Of a DNA stretch of 64,000 nt, positions 32,126 through 43,048 are shown one piece after another (within the stretch, counting starts at the first letter, position 1; each line of letters opens with the position of its first letter). Where the stretch lies: assembly GCA_030762895.1 (NCBI GenBank), contig CM061062.1, positions 239,692,019-239,756,018 of the forward strand, read 5' to 3'. Origin of the DNA: Sophora flavescens (Eukaryota > Streptophyta > Magnoliopsida > Fabales > Fabaceae). Made by a program: the position numbers and the translations under genes. The notes under the pieces are model-generated. The model ran no database searches. It saw nothing but the letters and a program-made list of their open reading frames with translations, and was not told where the DNA came from.

Positions 32126-33562
32126 TTAAAAGCTTTTTTTCATCTTACGATATGGGTGATCACGTCTAAGAAATCTCCGATGCCCAAGGTAAACCGTCTT
32201 CTTTCCATGATGCAACTGAGTGTAGCATGTGCCTTCTTCACATATAGGGCATGCTTTATGCCCCTTGACACTGTACCCGGACAAGTTACCGTAAGCTGGA
32301 AAGTCGTTGATGGTGCAAAATAACATGGCACGAAGCTTGAAAGTCTCATGAGAATACCCATAAACTACATCAACACCTTCCACCCACAACATTTTCAAGT
32401 CTTCAATCAAGGGACCTAGATAAACATCTAAGTCATTTCCCGGTTGCTTTGGGCCCGAAATCATCATAGACAACATCATGTATTTGCGCTTCATGCATAA
32501 CCAAGGGGGCATGTTGTAAATCACCAACAGAACAGGTCATGAACTATGAATACTACTCATGTTACCATAAGGATTCATTCCATCCGTAGCAAGTCCAAGC
32601 CTTAGGTTTCTTGGCTCATCGGCGAAATCCGGAAACATAGTATCAATATTCTTCCATTGAATAGAATCAGCAGGATGACGAACCTTTCCATCACGTTTCC
32701 TCTCATCATTATGCCTTCTAAGATTCTTCGCATCTTTCACATTGGCAAACAATCGCTTGAACCTTGGAATTATTGGAAGATACCACAACACCTTCGCAGG
32801 AGGACCCTTTTTTCTCACATCATCAACATCATCATCATCATCACCACCCTTCACTTTGTATCGTGATAACCCACATTTGGGGCAATCGTGTTTGTCTTCA
32901 TGAACACCGGTGTACAATATGCAATCATTGGGGCATGCGTGTATCTTCTTATACTCCATACCCATAGGACACAATACCTTATTGTCCTCATAGTTACGGT
33001 CAGGCAATGTGTTGTCCTCCGGAAGCAAGTCTTTCAACACTTCAAGCAATTCTGTGAAGCTTTTATCGCTCCAACCATTTCTCGCCTTCACACAAACTAA
33101 TTTTAGCACCGCCGACAACCGTGTATGAGTAGTACACCCTGGATATAAAGGCTTATCCGCATCACCGCACAACCTATCATACACATGCGCTCGATGAAAA
33201 GATTCTTGTCCAATATCACGGATCATGTCCTCTACTCGATCATCCTCCATATCTACGTCAACGTCCTCACTTTGGGAGACACTCGCCGTATTAATACTCA
33301 ACAACATATCACCATGCCATATCCATCTTGTATAACTCAAGCAAATCCCTTCACAAATCAAATGAGTACGTATATCCTTCACCGTACATTTCCTCGTATT
33401 CAAACACTTGACACAAGGACAACAGAACATTCCATTACTATTAGGAACATTCCTTTGAGCAAATTCTATAAATTCTCCCACCCCCTTCAAATACTCGGCA
33501 CTAGTACGCTTACAAACCATCCAACTACGATCCATAACTAGATAGGTCCTGTAGATATACAA
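32126..33562 (-). pseudogene. TNP2 transposase N-terminal half
   Basis: From 33562 (Met also at 33535): an N-terminal transposase-associated zinc-binding domain (MDRSWM..., CCPCVKCLN, about residues 10-85), then the start of TNP2 (CPNDCILYTG...HDCPKCGLSRY, about 215-245). MNPYGNMSSIHS is followed by a TGA at 32537-32539 where the family has Trp, a single G-to-A change. Beyond it the frame continues through PPWLCMKRKYMMLSMMISGP to a stop at 32126 caused by an extra T in a run. Two further small shifts lead to 32087. Confidence 0.9.
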
Positions 33563-33638
33563 AACATATATATATCCAATATAAGGACAATACGGGAGAT
33601 TGAAAACTATAGTTTTTTAAGATTAATTGCCAAGCATC

Positions 33639-33757
33639 GGTCACGGCGCTGGCGGTGATGTCCATCACGGCCGTAACGTGCAACCGAACAGAACCATGCC
33701 TACGTGCACAGGAGGGCGATCACGGCCTGGCCGTGATTAGCATCACGGCCGTGACGG
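33639..33757 (-). promoter_or_regulatory. Two paired CACGGCCGTG modules upstream of the transposase gene
   Basis: Modules at 33639-33678 and 33718-33757 each contain two TCACGG motifs 23-24 bp apart. In the second the arms are CACGGCCTGGCCGTG and CACGGCCGTG. They lie 77-195 bp upstream of the first Met of TNP2 (minus strand). They align closely with the type II modules of the element B LTR (15876-15913 and 15982-16019). Confidence 0.7.
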
Positions 33758-34262
33758 ATCAACCAGCGAGCAACATGCACTCAAAACCAAAAACAGAGAC
33801 GTACATTCCAAACAACTCAAACTCACGGTTTCAAGTTTCAACTACGACACTACAGTTTAAACATACACTCAAAACCAAAAATACAAAAATGTGCCCTAAA
33901 TACTCACCAGAAATAGGTGCTCGCTTGGTGGTGGGGAGGGGAGCTTGAGTGGTGGCCAACGTTCGATGTGGTTACTGAGAGCAGAGGGATAAGGAGAGTT
34001 AGTGCGCGGGAAGGGGAAAGAGAGATGTACGTCAAGTTATTGCAAAGAATGAATGGAAAGACAGAGTTAGGGTTAATAGTGTACCTCACGGTGGTGGCGA
34101 AGAAGCCCTCGCGGTGGTTGCGGTGGAGATGAGCTCGCGATTAGGGTTCTGTGCTGGGTGAGAGTGAGAGTGAGGGTTGAGAGTGATTTAGGGTTGAGCA
34201 TGATGAAAAGAGAAAAGAGACATACGTACAGAGCAAAGTGCAGAAGGCACGCGGGTGGAAAC

Positions 34263-36122
34263 ATATTAAAACAACATTTAACATCAGTTATATTAAACAA
34301 CTGAAGTTAAAATTCATTTTTTAACGTCAGTTTTATTAACAAACTGACGTTAAATATTAATATTTTTTTTTAAAAAAATACTTTTAACGTCCGTTGTTGA
34401 ATACAACTGACATTAAAAGTGTTGTGTCTCTGTATAAAGTAACATTCTTCTGTAACAGTCTGTAATACTGCCTCTTCTTTTCCTCTATATTTCTATTCCT
34501 TCACAAAATGGCTCTGAGACCTGTGTTAATTGAGTGACAACAGGGCATTTCAGATAGCTAGGGATATAGGATTATTTACGTCAGCTATTTATTTAACTGA
34601 AGTAAAAATCACACTTTTAACGTCAATTGTTTAAACAACAGACGTTAAAAATAAATATTTTTTATTTTAAAAACACTTTTAACTTCAGTTTTATTCAACA
34701 ACTGACGTTAACAGACCTGTGTTAAGAGTGACAACAGGGCGCGCATTTCAGATAGGGATATAGGATTATTTACGTCAGCTGTTTATTTAACTGAAGTAAA
34801 AATCTTTTAACGTCAGTTGTATAAACAACTGACGTTAAAAATAAATATTTTTTATTTTAAAAACACTTTTAACGTCAGTTTTATTCAACAACTGACGTTA
34901 AAAGTGTATAAGTTTCTTCCTATTCCTTCGGACGTTTTCTTTTCTGCACGTTTATAATATATGACTGCCAACTCCCAATGCGCCTTGGAACCTAATGCTC
35001 TTAATGATCAATTTAATTTTTTAGCAACTTACGACGCCTAGTAACTTCATCCCCTACTCCTATAAATAGCTTCCTTCCTTCCTTTAATTTTAATTTTCTG
35101 CTTCACAATATGGCTCTGCCATGGAGATTAACTTCATCACTCTTTCTTCCTATACCTAGACTTAAAGGTCTCTGTCTTAATGGTCAAACAACTTCTGAGG
35201 TTGTGTAAATCGCATTACATGGGTGATAAGGGTGTGTAAATCGCATTATGTGAATTGCACACACCATCATCCTTCTGGAGAATCAGCAGCTACAGTTCCA
35301 AAACCTCAGCTTTGGAACCAAGTGGCTGTTCCAAGAATATTGCTGAAACAGATCGAGTGCACCCTTCACTCTGCCACGGCTCCAAAGTGACTGTGGATTC
35401 AGATGGAGCATCGACTTCAAATGAGGGAGGGGATGCATTCAATGTTGGAGATTCTGAGGACAGGACTGAGAAGAAAATGATGTTGAAGCAGAAACTTTTT
35501 TATATTTTAGTGCTATCTTGCGGAAATTTTTTATCTTTTAAACATGTAATTGTAACTTATGAATCGCTTCAATGAGATACGATTTGATTATACATATATA
35601 ACTTGTTTTATGTTAAGTGTTTATTTATTTTAATTTGCACAAGAATTTGTTAATTTACTAATTCAAGCTAATTAATTAAGATTAAAAATAAACTTTTAAA
35701 AAAAAAAGATTAGAAATAAACTGCACTATATGGAGTGATGATCTGCGTTAAGAGTGACAACAGGGAGATGACAACGAAAGAAAGATAGGAATGAGTTGAT
35801 TATTTACGTCAGTTATTTATTTAACTGAAGTAAAAATCACACTTCTAACATCAGTTTTATAAACAACTGACGTTAAAAGTTTTAATAATTTCTTGCAAAA
35901 CACTTTTAACGTCAGTTCAATAAACAACTAACGCAAATAGTGATTTCATATTTACAACACTGCCACCGCCTCACTTTTAACGTCAGTCCTTAAAACAACT
36001 GACGTTAACAGTGAATTAATGAAGTCTGATATTTACAAAACTGCCACCGCCCCCTTTTTAACGTCTAGTTTTTGGTTAACTGACGTAAACATTTACCGTC
36101 TAATGTATATTTTCCACTAGTG
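34263..36122 (-). repeat. CACTA right arm with long hairpin-type repeats and duplicated blocks
   Basis: Repeated AACGTCAGTT motifs in inverted pairs; 34805-34840 has 16-bp perfect arms around ATAA. A block of about 195 bp containing GTGACAACAGGG, TTACGTCAG and a hairpin occurs at about 34516-34690 and 34713-34900 and partly at 35747-35900. The end is CACTAGTG. The stretch between 34900 and 35750 is treated separately. Confidence 0.85.
35061..35575 (+). other. Gene-like segment inside the CACTA right arm (possible captured fragment)
   Basis: A TATAAATAG box (35061-35069) precedes an ATG at 35110 (MALPWRLTSS..., about 32 codons to a stop). A second frame, 35255-35575 (106 codons), is Ser/Asp-rich in its first 75 codons and then reads like untranslated sequence. 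Subterminal repeats are absent from about 34905 to 35790, unlike the rest of the arm. A similar CACAA(A/T)ATGGCTCTG context occurs at 34504-34518. No protein family is recognised; it may be a captured host-gene piece or the remains of an accessory transposon gene. Confidence 0.35.
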
Positions 36123-36136
36123 TTGTTCTGGTTGAA

Positions 36137-36973
36137 ATGGTTGCAACAAAGCAACAAGATAGCATGACATTGGCTAATGATAGGAATAGTGCTATTCGAG
36201 GATATGAATTCTTTGATCCAGCAACTTTGAACACGGGGATTATGAGAACTGAAATCACAGCCCCTCACTTTGAGTTCAAGCCTGTTATGTTTTAGATGTT
36301 ACAAGCAATGGCGCAGTTCAGTGGAGCTGACAATGAAGATCCTCACTTACATGTGAAACAGCTTCTGGATGTGGCTAGTAACTTTAAAAATCCAGGAATC
36401 ACCGATGATGCCTTCAGGTTGAGATTGTTTCCATATTCACTGAGTGGGAAGGCTAAACCTTGGTTATATTGTTTGGAGCCCAACTCATTAGATACGTGGA
36501 ACAAGTTAGCTGAAAAGTTCCTCATTAGATACTTTCCCGCTATTAAAAATGCTAGGATGAGGAATAACATAACCACATTCAAGTAAAGGGATGATGAACC
36601 ACTGTTTGAGGCTTGGGAGAGGTTTAAGGAGTTGTTAAGGAGTTGCATTCATCATGGAATTCCTATCTGCATTCAAATGAAGCATTTCTATAATGGTGTG
36701 TTGCTTGATGGAAGAATAATGTTAGATGCTTCAGCAGGTGACACATTGCTGACAAGTCCTATAAGGAAAAGCATATACCCTGATTGAAAGCATTACTGCA
36801 AATAGTCATCAATGGCCCACTGCTAGGCTATGCTCCAGCAAATGAAGTGCTGCAGCAGAAGTTCACGAAGGGACTGCATTTTCTACTAAGTTAGCCTCAT
36901 TGAAAAACACGGTGAAAAATTTAACCATGGCTAACCAAGGCCTTTCTCTGAATCAAGCTGCATTGAATGAGCC
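36137..36973 (+). pseudogene. gag: Element C gag, N-terminal part
   Basis: The frame opens at ATG 36137 or the in-frame ATG 36164, just after the CACTA insertion. It contains the gag domain: DPHLHVKQLLD, LFPYSLSGKAKPWLYCLEP (about 36423-36480) and a FLIRYFPA block. Stops at 36293 (TAG) and 36584 (TAA) sit where relatives have Gln, consistent with C-to-T changes; the reading degrades further after about 36700. It is broken at 36973 by Tekay2 and resumes at 48127. Confidence 0.85.
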
Positions 36974-39900
36974 TGAGACACCCCGTTGTGCCCCATTGTA
37001 TAATTAGATTAACCTTATTAATTATTTACTTAATCGCGTGCTTGTCGTTGAAAATACTTAAAAATTAAAACTTAGTTAATCAACATATAACTTCTGAAAC
37101 AAACTAAACACACCAATGTTATAATACATAAATACACACATATTTATCATTTATCTTTGACAACACTGTTTACGGTATCGTCTCAGTAGGATCCCAGACA
37201 GGTACTTATTTATACAAACTGCTTATAAGTAGCGGAAAATAAAATGTCTTATATGACTCACTCCCCCTAAACATACTACCCGATATTATTAGGATCTGTA
37301 ACTTGTCCTCCAGCATCAGCTTCATACAGAGTTTCATCCAACTCATCAGCAATATCCGTCTCATACAGGGTTCCATCCATCTCCTCAGCAACATATTCCT
37401 CCATCGGGTCATCTCACATAATAAAGCATACATACACAAAAATATACAGAAATAGGGAGATAAGAAACAGTTCTATCATCATAAGCGGAAAAGAGTCATA
37501 GCATATAATACAATAATAGTCACAAACTTGCATCACTCACAATCTACAATCATCCTTACTTTACGATATCATCCTCTACCCTCCAACTCATGCAACTAAA
37601 CCTTTATGCTGACAAGGCCACCACTAATCCTGTCACACATCCCTCATTAGGAATGTCAGTCAGTCGTCCAAGTGACGTGTTCCCAACGTCGTTGCACATT
37701 CTCATCCATTGTGACAATGCTCATGCAAAGCAATGACACTATAGTTGCACAGTACCGTCGGTGCACACCTTGGTTCTCACTTATCTCTATCAAGGGTGCT
37801 CATGCATAGCAATGACACGATAGTTGCACAACTTAAATTCTAATTTGGAACGGTCCAAGAGAACTTCGTACCTCGTGTATCTCAAATACACGGTTATGAA
37901 CAACAATGCAACATATGATTCTCACTGACTTGTATCAATACCAACGTAGTGCCTCAAGCTTTCCTCATAACCTCGACTTACATTCTATATCACATCACTT
38001 CTTTAAGATAATAGTTAGGCACCTCTAATTTATATTCAAGCTCTCGTCCCAAACAAAATACCTCCGAGCAACATATATCTTTACTTAAAATCAACTAAGC
38101 AATTTATCAACCCAGGCAGATCAGGCATAACACAATAATCAATAGAATATTCACACACCAAAATAACTGTCACATGCAATATAATACCTCAACCAATACG
38201 CAACACAAAAATTTTAATAATAATAATTCAAACATCCTCAATATTATAAAATTAACTTAAGGCGATAAACCTACAATTCCTAAATCAGCATTGGAAATCC
38301 GGAAAAGTTTCCAATAAGATTTTGGTATTGTCGATTACTCGACCACTAGTAGGGTTTAGGTCGCTCTACACCATTATTATAACTTATATACTACTTATCA
38401 GTTCCGATGATGGAATGGTTCTTTCTCCCACCTAAGTTAACACCGGAAACGCGAAACCGAAGATCCTCGTTATCATACCACGAGTTATCAAATCCACTTC
38501 AACCAAATCAACGATAAAACAAATTAATCAAACAAATCCAAATATGGACATATGGTGCTAGTTTCGGCCAACTAATCAAAATGAGGCGAGGGTTATTTTC
38601 TTAATCCAATCTTTTAGATACTAGTTCCTAGAGTATTACTTAACATAATTCAATTGTTACAATTCAAAAAATATGAAATAAAATCCTCTAACCACTTTGG
38701 TTTGGGTTTCGGTGAACATAAATAATTTAGGTTATAAATTTTAGTTGGATTCAAGCTCTTGGACAATGAAAGTGTAGGTATCAGAGAGTTGACAACAATA
38801 GTCATAACTCATCAAACATTTTTCTAAGTATTTTTGCATGATTTTTAAAGAATTAGATCTAAGACTTGAAATAGAGAAAAACATGATGAAACTTGAAATT
38901 ACTTGAGGATTAAGATTATAGAAACCCTAGATAGCTTAGATACAACTTCATCTAAGTTAAAAATTGAACAAAAACAACTTTGCTCCTTAAGGCACAGGTT
39001 CGGCCTCAACAAGAAAAATAGGGAGAAAAATTCGTTTGATTACATGATCTTAGATGATGAAAGTAGAATACATATCAAGATCATAGAAATTGGTTTCACA
39101 TTAAAATGATTTTATACAATTTTCTAGAATTATTTGAAGTTCTAGATCTACAAATGGAGTTTTGTGAAAAGTTGACGGAAATGAAGATTTGATGCATGAT
39201 AAATGAAGCTAAGACGATTAGGAAAGGATTCCTCACCTTGGAATGAATAAGTTTGATCAAGAACTTGAAGAACAAATGAAGAACTATGATGAACTTAGTA
39301 AGAACACTATGATGTTCTTGGTGTTTTGGTGAGCAAAATGACTTAGGAGATAAAATGAAATTTGGGTTAAGTGTGGGAGGGGTTTGGGACGTGGAAACGG
39401 AGTGAGGGATGGAAGAAATGAGTTGTTTAATGTTAAAATGAAATCATGGTTGAGTTAATTGACATATGTTAAGTTAGAAAATAATAGAATAACTTAACTA
39501 TGGTTATAATAACCTAACTAGATTTAATTTGTAATCATGGTTTGGTTAAAATACTTGGTGGAGAATTAAGGGAGGTGTGTCTAATTTTGGGCCACAAATG
39601 AGGAGGAAGAAGCCAATTTGGCTTCTTCTTGCCTTGGCCATGGTTAAAAACTAACTAGGATAGGTTAGGTTAAACTTCCGGGTATTTTGGTCATTTCACC
39701 TAAAAACTCATAATGTCGAGCATAAATTGCTTCATAATTTCTTGGTGAGTCATCCCATAGCTCAGCTCCTTCGGTGTCTGGTTCTATCTTGGTGGTTCCA
39801 TTTCCGATTCCGTTCGTTCCCTGATTAGGGTTTTACGCTCGTATAAAAACAAAATATTTTGTTTTCAATTGAAAATTTTCAAACTAACCAAACTCGTTGG

Positions 39901-40339
39901 AAATATGATTTAATCATAAACCATTTCGTTCACGAGTCAAAATTAGGTTTTCTGATTATTAAAATCTTACTGTCAGTGAAAACACCAACTGTTTTCCGTC
40001 TGAACTTTTACCAAAATTCGTCCGAATAAACATAATATTTTATTTCTAATCAGAAATTTTGAAACTAGGATTCCTCATGGACATAATATAAAAAATCTAC
40101 AAATTTTCAGTTTCGGGGTCAAATTAGGGTTTTCTGTCGGTATAAATATTGTCAGTAAAAACACAGACCGGTTTCCGTCTGAGTTTTAAACCCAAAATTT
40201 CACCATGACCTTCTACCATAAGATAGAGTATGAATATGGTTTTGTTTTATCCAAAATCATTTTCTTGGTCTCAGATAAAAAAATATAGTTAAATATATTT
40301 TTATTGTTGACAAAACGTAATTAAGAACAGGCTGTTACA
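36974..40339 (-). repeat. Tekay2 3' LTR, 3.37 kb
   Basis: TGAGACACCCCGTTG...GCTGTTACA. It contains two conserved U3 blocks at 39961-40010 and 40141-40190. It includes about 315 bp (near 39590-39905) missing from the other LTR. The short frames inside, such as the Met-rich one at 37206-37439, are not genes. Confidence 0.9.
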
Positions 40340-40345
40340 TTACTA

Positions 40346-40354
40346 CCCCTCTTA
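40346..40354 (-). other. Tekay2 polypurine tract
   Basis: TAAGAGGGG on the minus strand, just upstream of the TGTAACAG LTR start. Equivalent positions in Tekay1 and Tekay3 have the same motif. Confidence 0.65.
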
Positions 40355-40386
40355 GAAAAAAATTTTGTCCTCGAAAATTACGTACC

Positions 40387-40701
40387 TCAAAAAAGATATG
40401 GATATTGTTGTTGCATATCTGCTTTACGTTCCCAAGTAGCATCTCCATTAATTGCATCCCATATAACCTTAATGAAGGGAATTTGTCTACCGCGAAGTTC
40501 CTCAATCCTTCTATTTGTTATCTTAACTGGTATAGCCTCATACTCTAGATTCTCTCGCAGTTGTATAGACTCAGACCCAATAACATGTGAAGAATCAGGA
40601 TAGTATATTCTCAACTGAGAAACGTGAAAGACGTCATGAAGGTTAGCAAGGTTGGGTGGTAAAGCAATATGATAAGCTACTGGACCAATCCTTCGAAGCA
40701 T
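40387..40701 (-). CDS. Tekay2 integrase tail with chromodomain-like module
   Basis: 104 residues: LRRIGPVAYHIALPPNLANLHDVFHVSQL (the end of the integrase C-terminal domain), then a segment ending KVIWD...ATWERKADMQQQYPYLF that matches the divergent chromodomain of Tekay-lineage chromoviruses. This module is thought to steer integration to heterochromatin. The frame is separated from the core (40759-41646) by a stop in the GPF-like region. Confidence 0.85.
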   Translation of the reverse strand: MLRRIGPVAYHIALPPNLANLHDVFHVSQLRIYYPDSSHVIGSESIQLRENLEYEAIPVKITNRRIEELRGRQIPFIKVIWDAINGDATWERKADMQQQYPYLF

Positions 40702-40758
40702 CTGGAAAGGTCCGATGAATCTAGGAGCAAGTTTTCTAGTTTTGATAGCCCTGCCAAT

Positions 40759-41646
40759 TCAGATCTTCGGAGTGACTCTCAAAAACACGTGATCACCCTC
40801 CTGGAATTCTAAAGGTCTCATTCTCTTGTTATTGTAGCTCATTTGCCTATCCTGTGCTTCCTTCATCTTTTCCCTTATCTTCCTGACTTGTTCCATAGTT
40901 TGTTGCACCACATCTGGACCCAAGACATGGCTTTCACCAATCTCATACCAAGATAACAGGGTCCTACATTTCCTGCCATACAAAGCCTCGTATGGTGCCA
41001 TTCCAATACTAATGTGAAAACTATTGTTATAAGTAAATTCAATCAATGGCAAGAACTCATCCCAACTGTCAGTAAGCTCTAATACACAGGCTCTCAAGAG
41101 ATCTTCTAATGACTGAATTGTCCTCTTTGACTGTCCAACTGTCTGGGGATGGTAAGCAGAACTCATCCTAAACTTTGTCCCCGAGGCATTGTGCAACTGT
41201 CTCCAAAATCTAGATGTGAATCTAGGTTCTCGGTCTGAGACATTGCTCGATGGTACACCATACAACCTAACAACTTCTTTGATGTAAATCTGGGTCAACT
41301 TCTCCAAACTACAACTCTCACCAATAGGTAAGAAGTGAGAACACTTCGTCAACCTATCAATGATAACACAAATTGCATCATGTCTCTTAGGAGTTCGTGG
41401 TAACCCTACCACAAAATCCATAGTGATGTTATCCCATTTCCATTCTGGGATATCCAACGATTGTAATAACACGACTGGCTTTTGATGTTCAATCTTAGCC
41501 TTCTGACACACCAGGCAAGATAAAACATACTCTGCTACCTCTTTCTTCATCCTCGTCCACCAAAACAATTTCTTCAAATCCTGATACATCTTAGTAGATC
41601 CAGGATGAAAACTCAACGTACTCTTATGTGGTTCCTCTAATATCAT
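40759..41646 (-). CDS. Tekay2 integrase core, catalytic Glu replaced by Lys
   Basis: 295 residues. Zinc-binding half: H residues in HKSTLSFHPG and the Cys pair in CLVCQK. Core: first Asp in MDFVVGLP (about residue 79), second in VSDREPRF (about 142). The third acidic position reads GQSKRTIQ, with Lys in place of Glu. C-terminal half: AYHPQT precedes, and NNSFHISIGMAPYEALYGRKCR follows. The Lys substitution would abolish strand transfer. The beginning of the zinc domain lies upstream beyond a stop. Confidence 0.9.
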   Translation of the reverse strand: MILEEPHKSTLSFHPGSTKMYQDLKKLFWWTRMKKEVAEYVLSCLVCQKAKIEHQKPVVLLQSLDIPEWKWDNITMDFVVGLPRTPKRHDAICVIIDRLTKCSHFLPIGESCSLEKLTQIYIKEVVRLYGVPSSNVSDREPRFTSRFWRQLHNASGTKFRMSSAYHPQTVGQSKRTIQSLEDLLRACVLELTDSWDEFLPLIEFTYNNSFHISIGMAPYEALYGRKCRTLLSWYEIGESHVLGPDVVQQTMEQVRKIREKMKEAQDRQMSYNNKRMRPLEFQEGDHVFLRVTPKI

Positions 41647-41686
41647 TTTCCTAAGTTATAAATCCTCTGGCATACATATCCTGTCA

Positions 41687-42400
41687 CTAAAACCTCAACA
41701 CAACATATGTTCCTCTACTAAACTCAGAAATTTTACCCTCATCTATTCCTCTACTTACCTCTTGCAAATATTGATCCTGGACTTGTTTCTCCTTAAGATC
41801 TCTTATAAAATCACTACTAGTTGTGATCATACCTAAGCAAATACTATCATCAACCAACTCCATCCCTACGTTCAAATCTTTGAACTGTTCCAGTAATTCC
41901 AACTCCTTAACCATCATCGCTGATACATGCAATGATTTCCTACTCAGGGCATCCGCTACAACGTTCGCCTCCCCAGGATGGTACAGTAAATCAAACTCAT
42001 AATCTTTGATAAACTCCATCCATCTCCACTATCTCATATTCAACTCTTTTTGGCCGAATAGATACTTCAGACTTTTATGATCACTGTAAACATTAAACTT
42101 TGCTCCATACAGAAAGTGTCACCGTATTTGCAATGCGAACACTATGGCTACTAACTCCAAATCATGAGTCGGATAATTCCTCTCATGAATTCTCAATTGT
42201 CAGGAAGCATAAGCCACAACTCTTCCCTCTTGCATTAGAACACAACCTAGACCTTGGTATGACGCATCACAGTATACGTCAAACTGTCCTTACGGATCGG
42301 GTAAAGTCAACACGGGTGATGTATTTTTCCTCGTCAACTGCATCATAGAAAATGCAATCTTCCAGAAACCCTCTATAAACCTCCGATAATATCTTGCTAA
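41687..42400 (-). pseudogene. Tekay2 RNase H and linker (broken)
   Basis: Between RT and integrase the minus strand encodes degraded RNase H (blocks matching CDAS, a YASRQL-like stretch and SDHKSLKYLF near 42050-42090). A clean end follows at 41687-42019: MEFIKDYEFDLLYHPGEANVVADALSRKS, the conserved RNase H-integrase linker. Frame changes near 42010-42360 break it. Confidence 0.75.
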
Positions 42401-42412
42401 CCCTAGAAAACT

Positions 42413-43048
42413 TCATACTTCACTTACTGACTTAGGTCGTTCCCACTTAAGAACTGCCTCAACTTTAGCTGGATCTACTGCTATACCTTCTTTGTAAATC
42501 ACATGTCCAAGAAATTGGACTTCTTCTATCCAAAACTCATACTTGGAAAGTTTAGCATAAAGATGCCTATCCTTCAAAACTTGCAGCACCACTCTCAAAT
42601 GTTCCTCATGATCTTTCCATGTACATGAATAGATAAGGATGTCGTCGATGAACACAACAACAAACTTGTCGAGGAAAGGCCTAAAGATTCTGTTCATGTA
42701 ATCCATGAACACTGCTGGAGCATTAGTTACCCCAAAAGGCATAACTAAATACTCATAATGCCCGTACATCGTCATGAAAGCAGTTTTAAGTATATCTTCC
42801 TTCCTTACTCTAATCTGATGGCATCCAGACCTCAATTCAATCTTAGAAAACATTGTTGCTCCTTTCAACTGATCCATCATATCGTCTATCCTAGGCAACA
42901 AATATTTGTTCTTAATCGTCTATTTATTCAACTGCTTGTAATCCGTGCACAATCTCACACTTCCATCTTTCTTCTTAACAAACAACATCGGTGCTCCCCA
43001 AGGCGAAGCACTCGGTCTGATGAATTATTTCCCTAACATGTCATCCAA
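42413..43048 (-). pseudogene. Tekay2 reverse transcriptase
   Basis: The clean part, 42413-42901 (162 codons), contains YLVMPFGVTNAPAVFMDYMN and an intact FIDDILIYS active site (about residue 85), followed by LGHVIYKEGIAVDPAKVEAV. Upstream the reading extends to 43048 with stops (around 42920 and 43030) through ASPWGAPMLFVKKKDG. RT copies element RNA to DNA; the copy cannot be translated whole. Confidence 0.85.

Larger units (their letters stand above)
29765..36122 (-). mobile_element. Complete CACTA (En/Spm-type) transposon
   Basis: Begins CACTAGTGCAATAAG and ends ...TTTTCCACTAGTG, with the 3-bp duplication TTG at 29762-29764 and 36123-36125. Both arms are packed with AACGTCAGTT subterminal repeats. 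The interior encodes a decayed TNP2-type transposase on the minus strand (33562 to 30330). Length is 6358 bp. It inserted about 95 bp after the primer site of element C, between it and gag. A second family member ends at 322. Confidence 0.95.
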
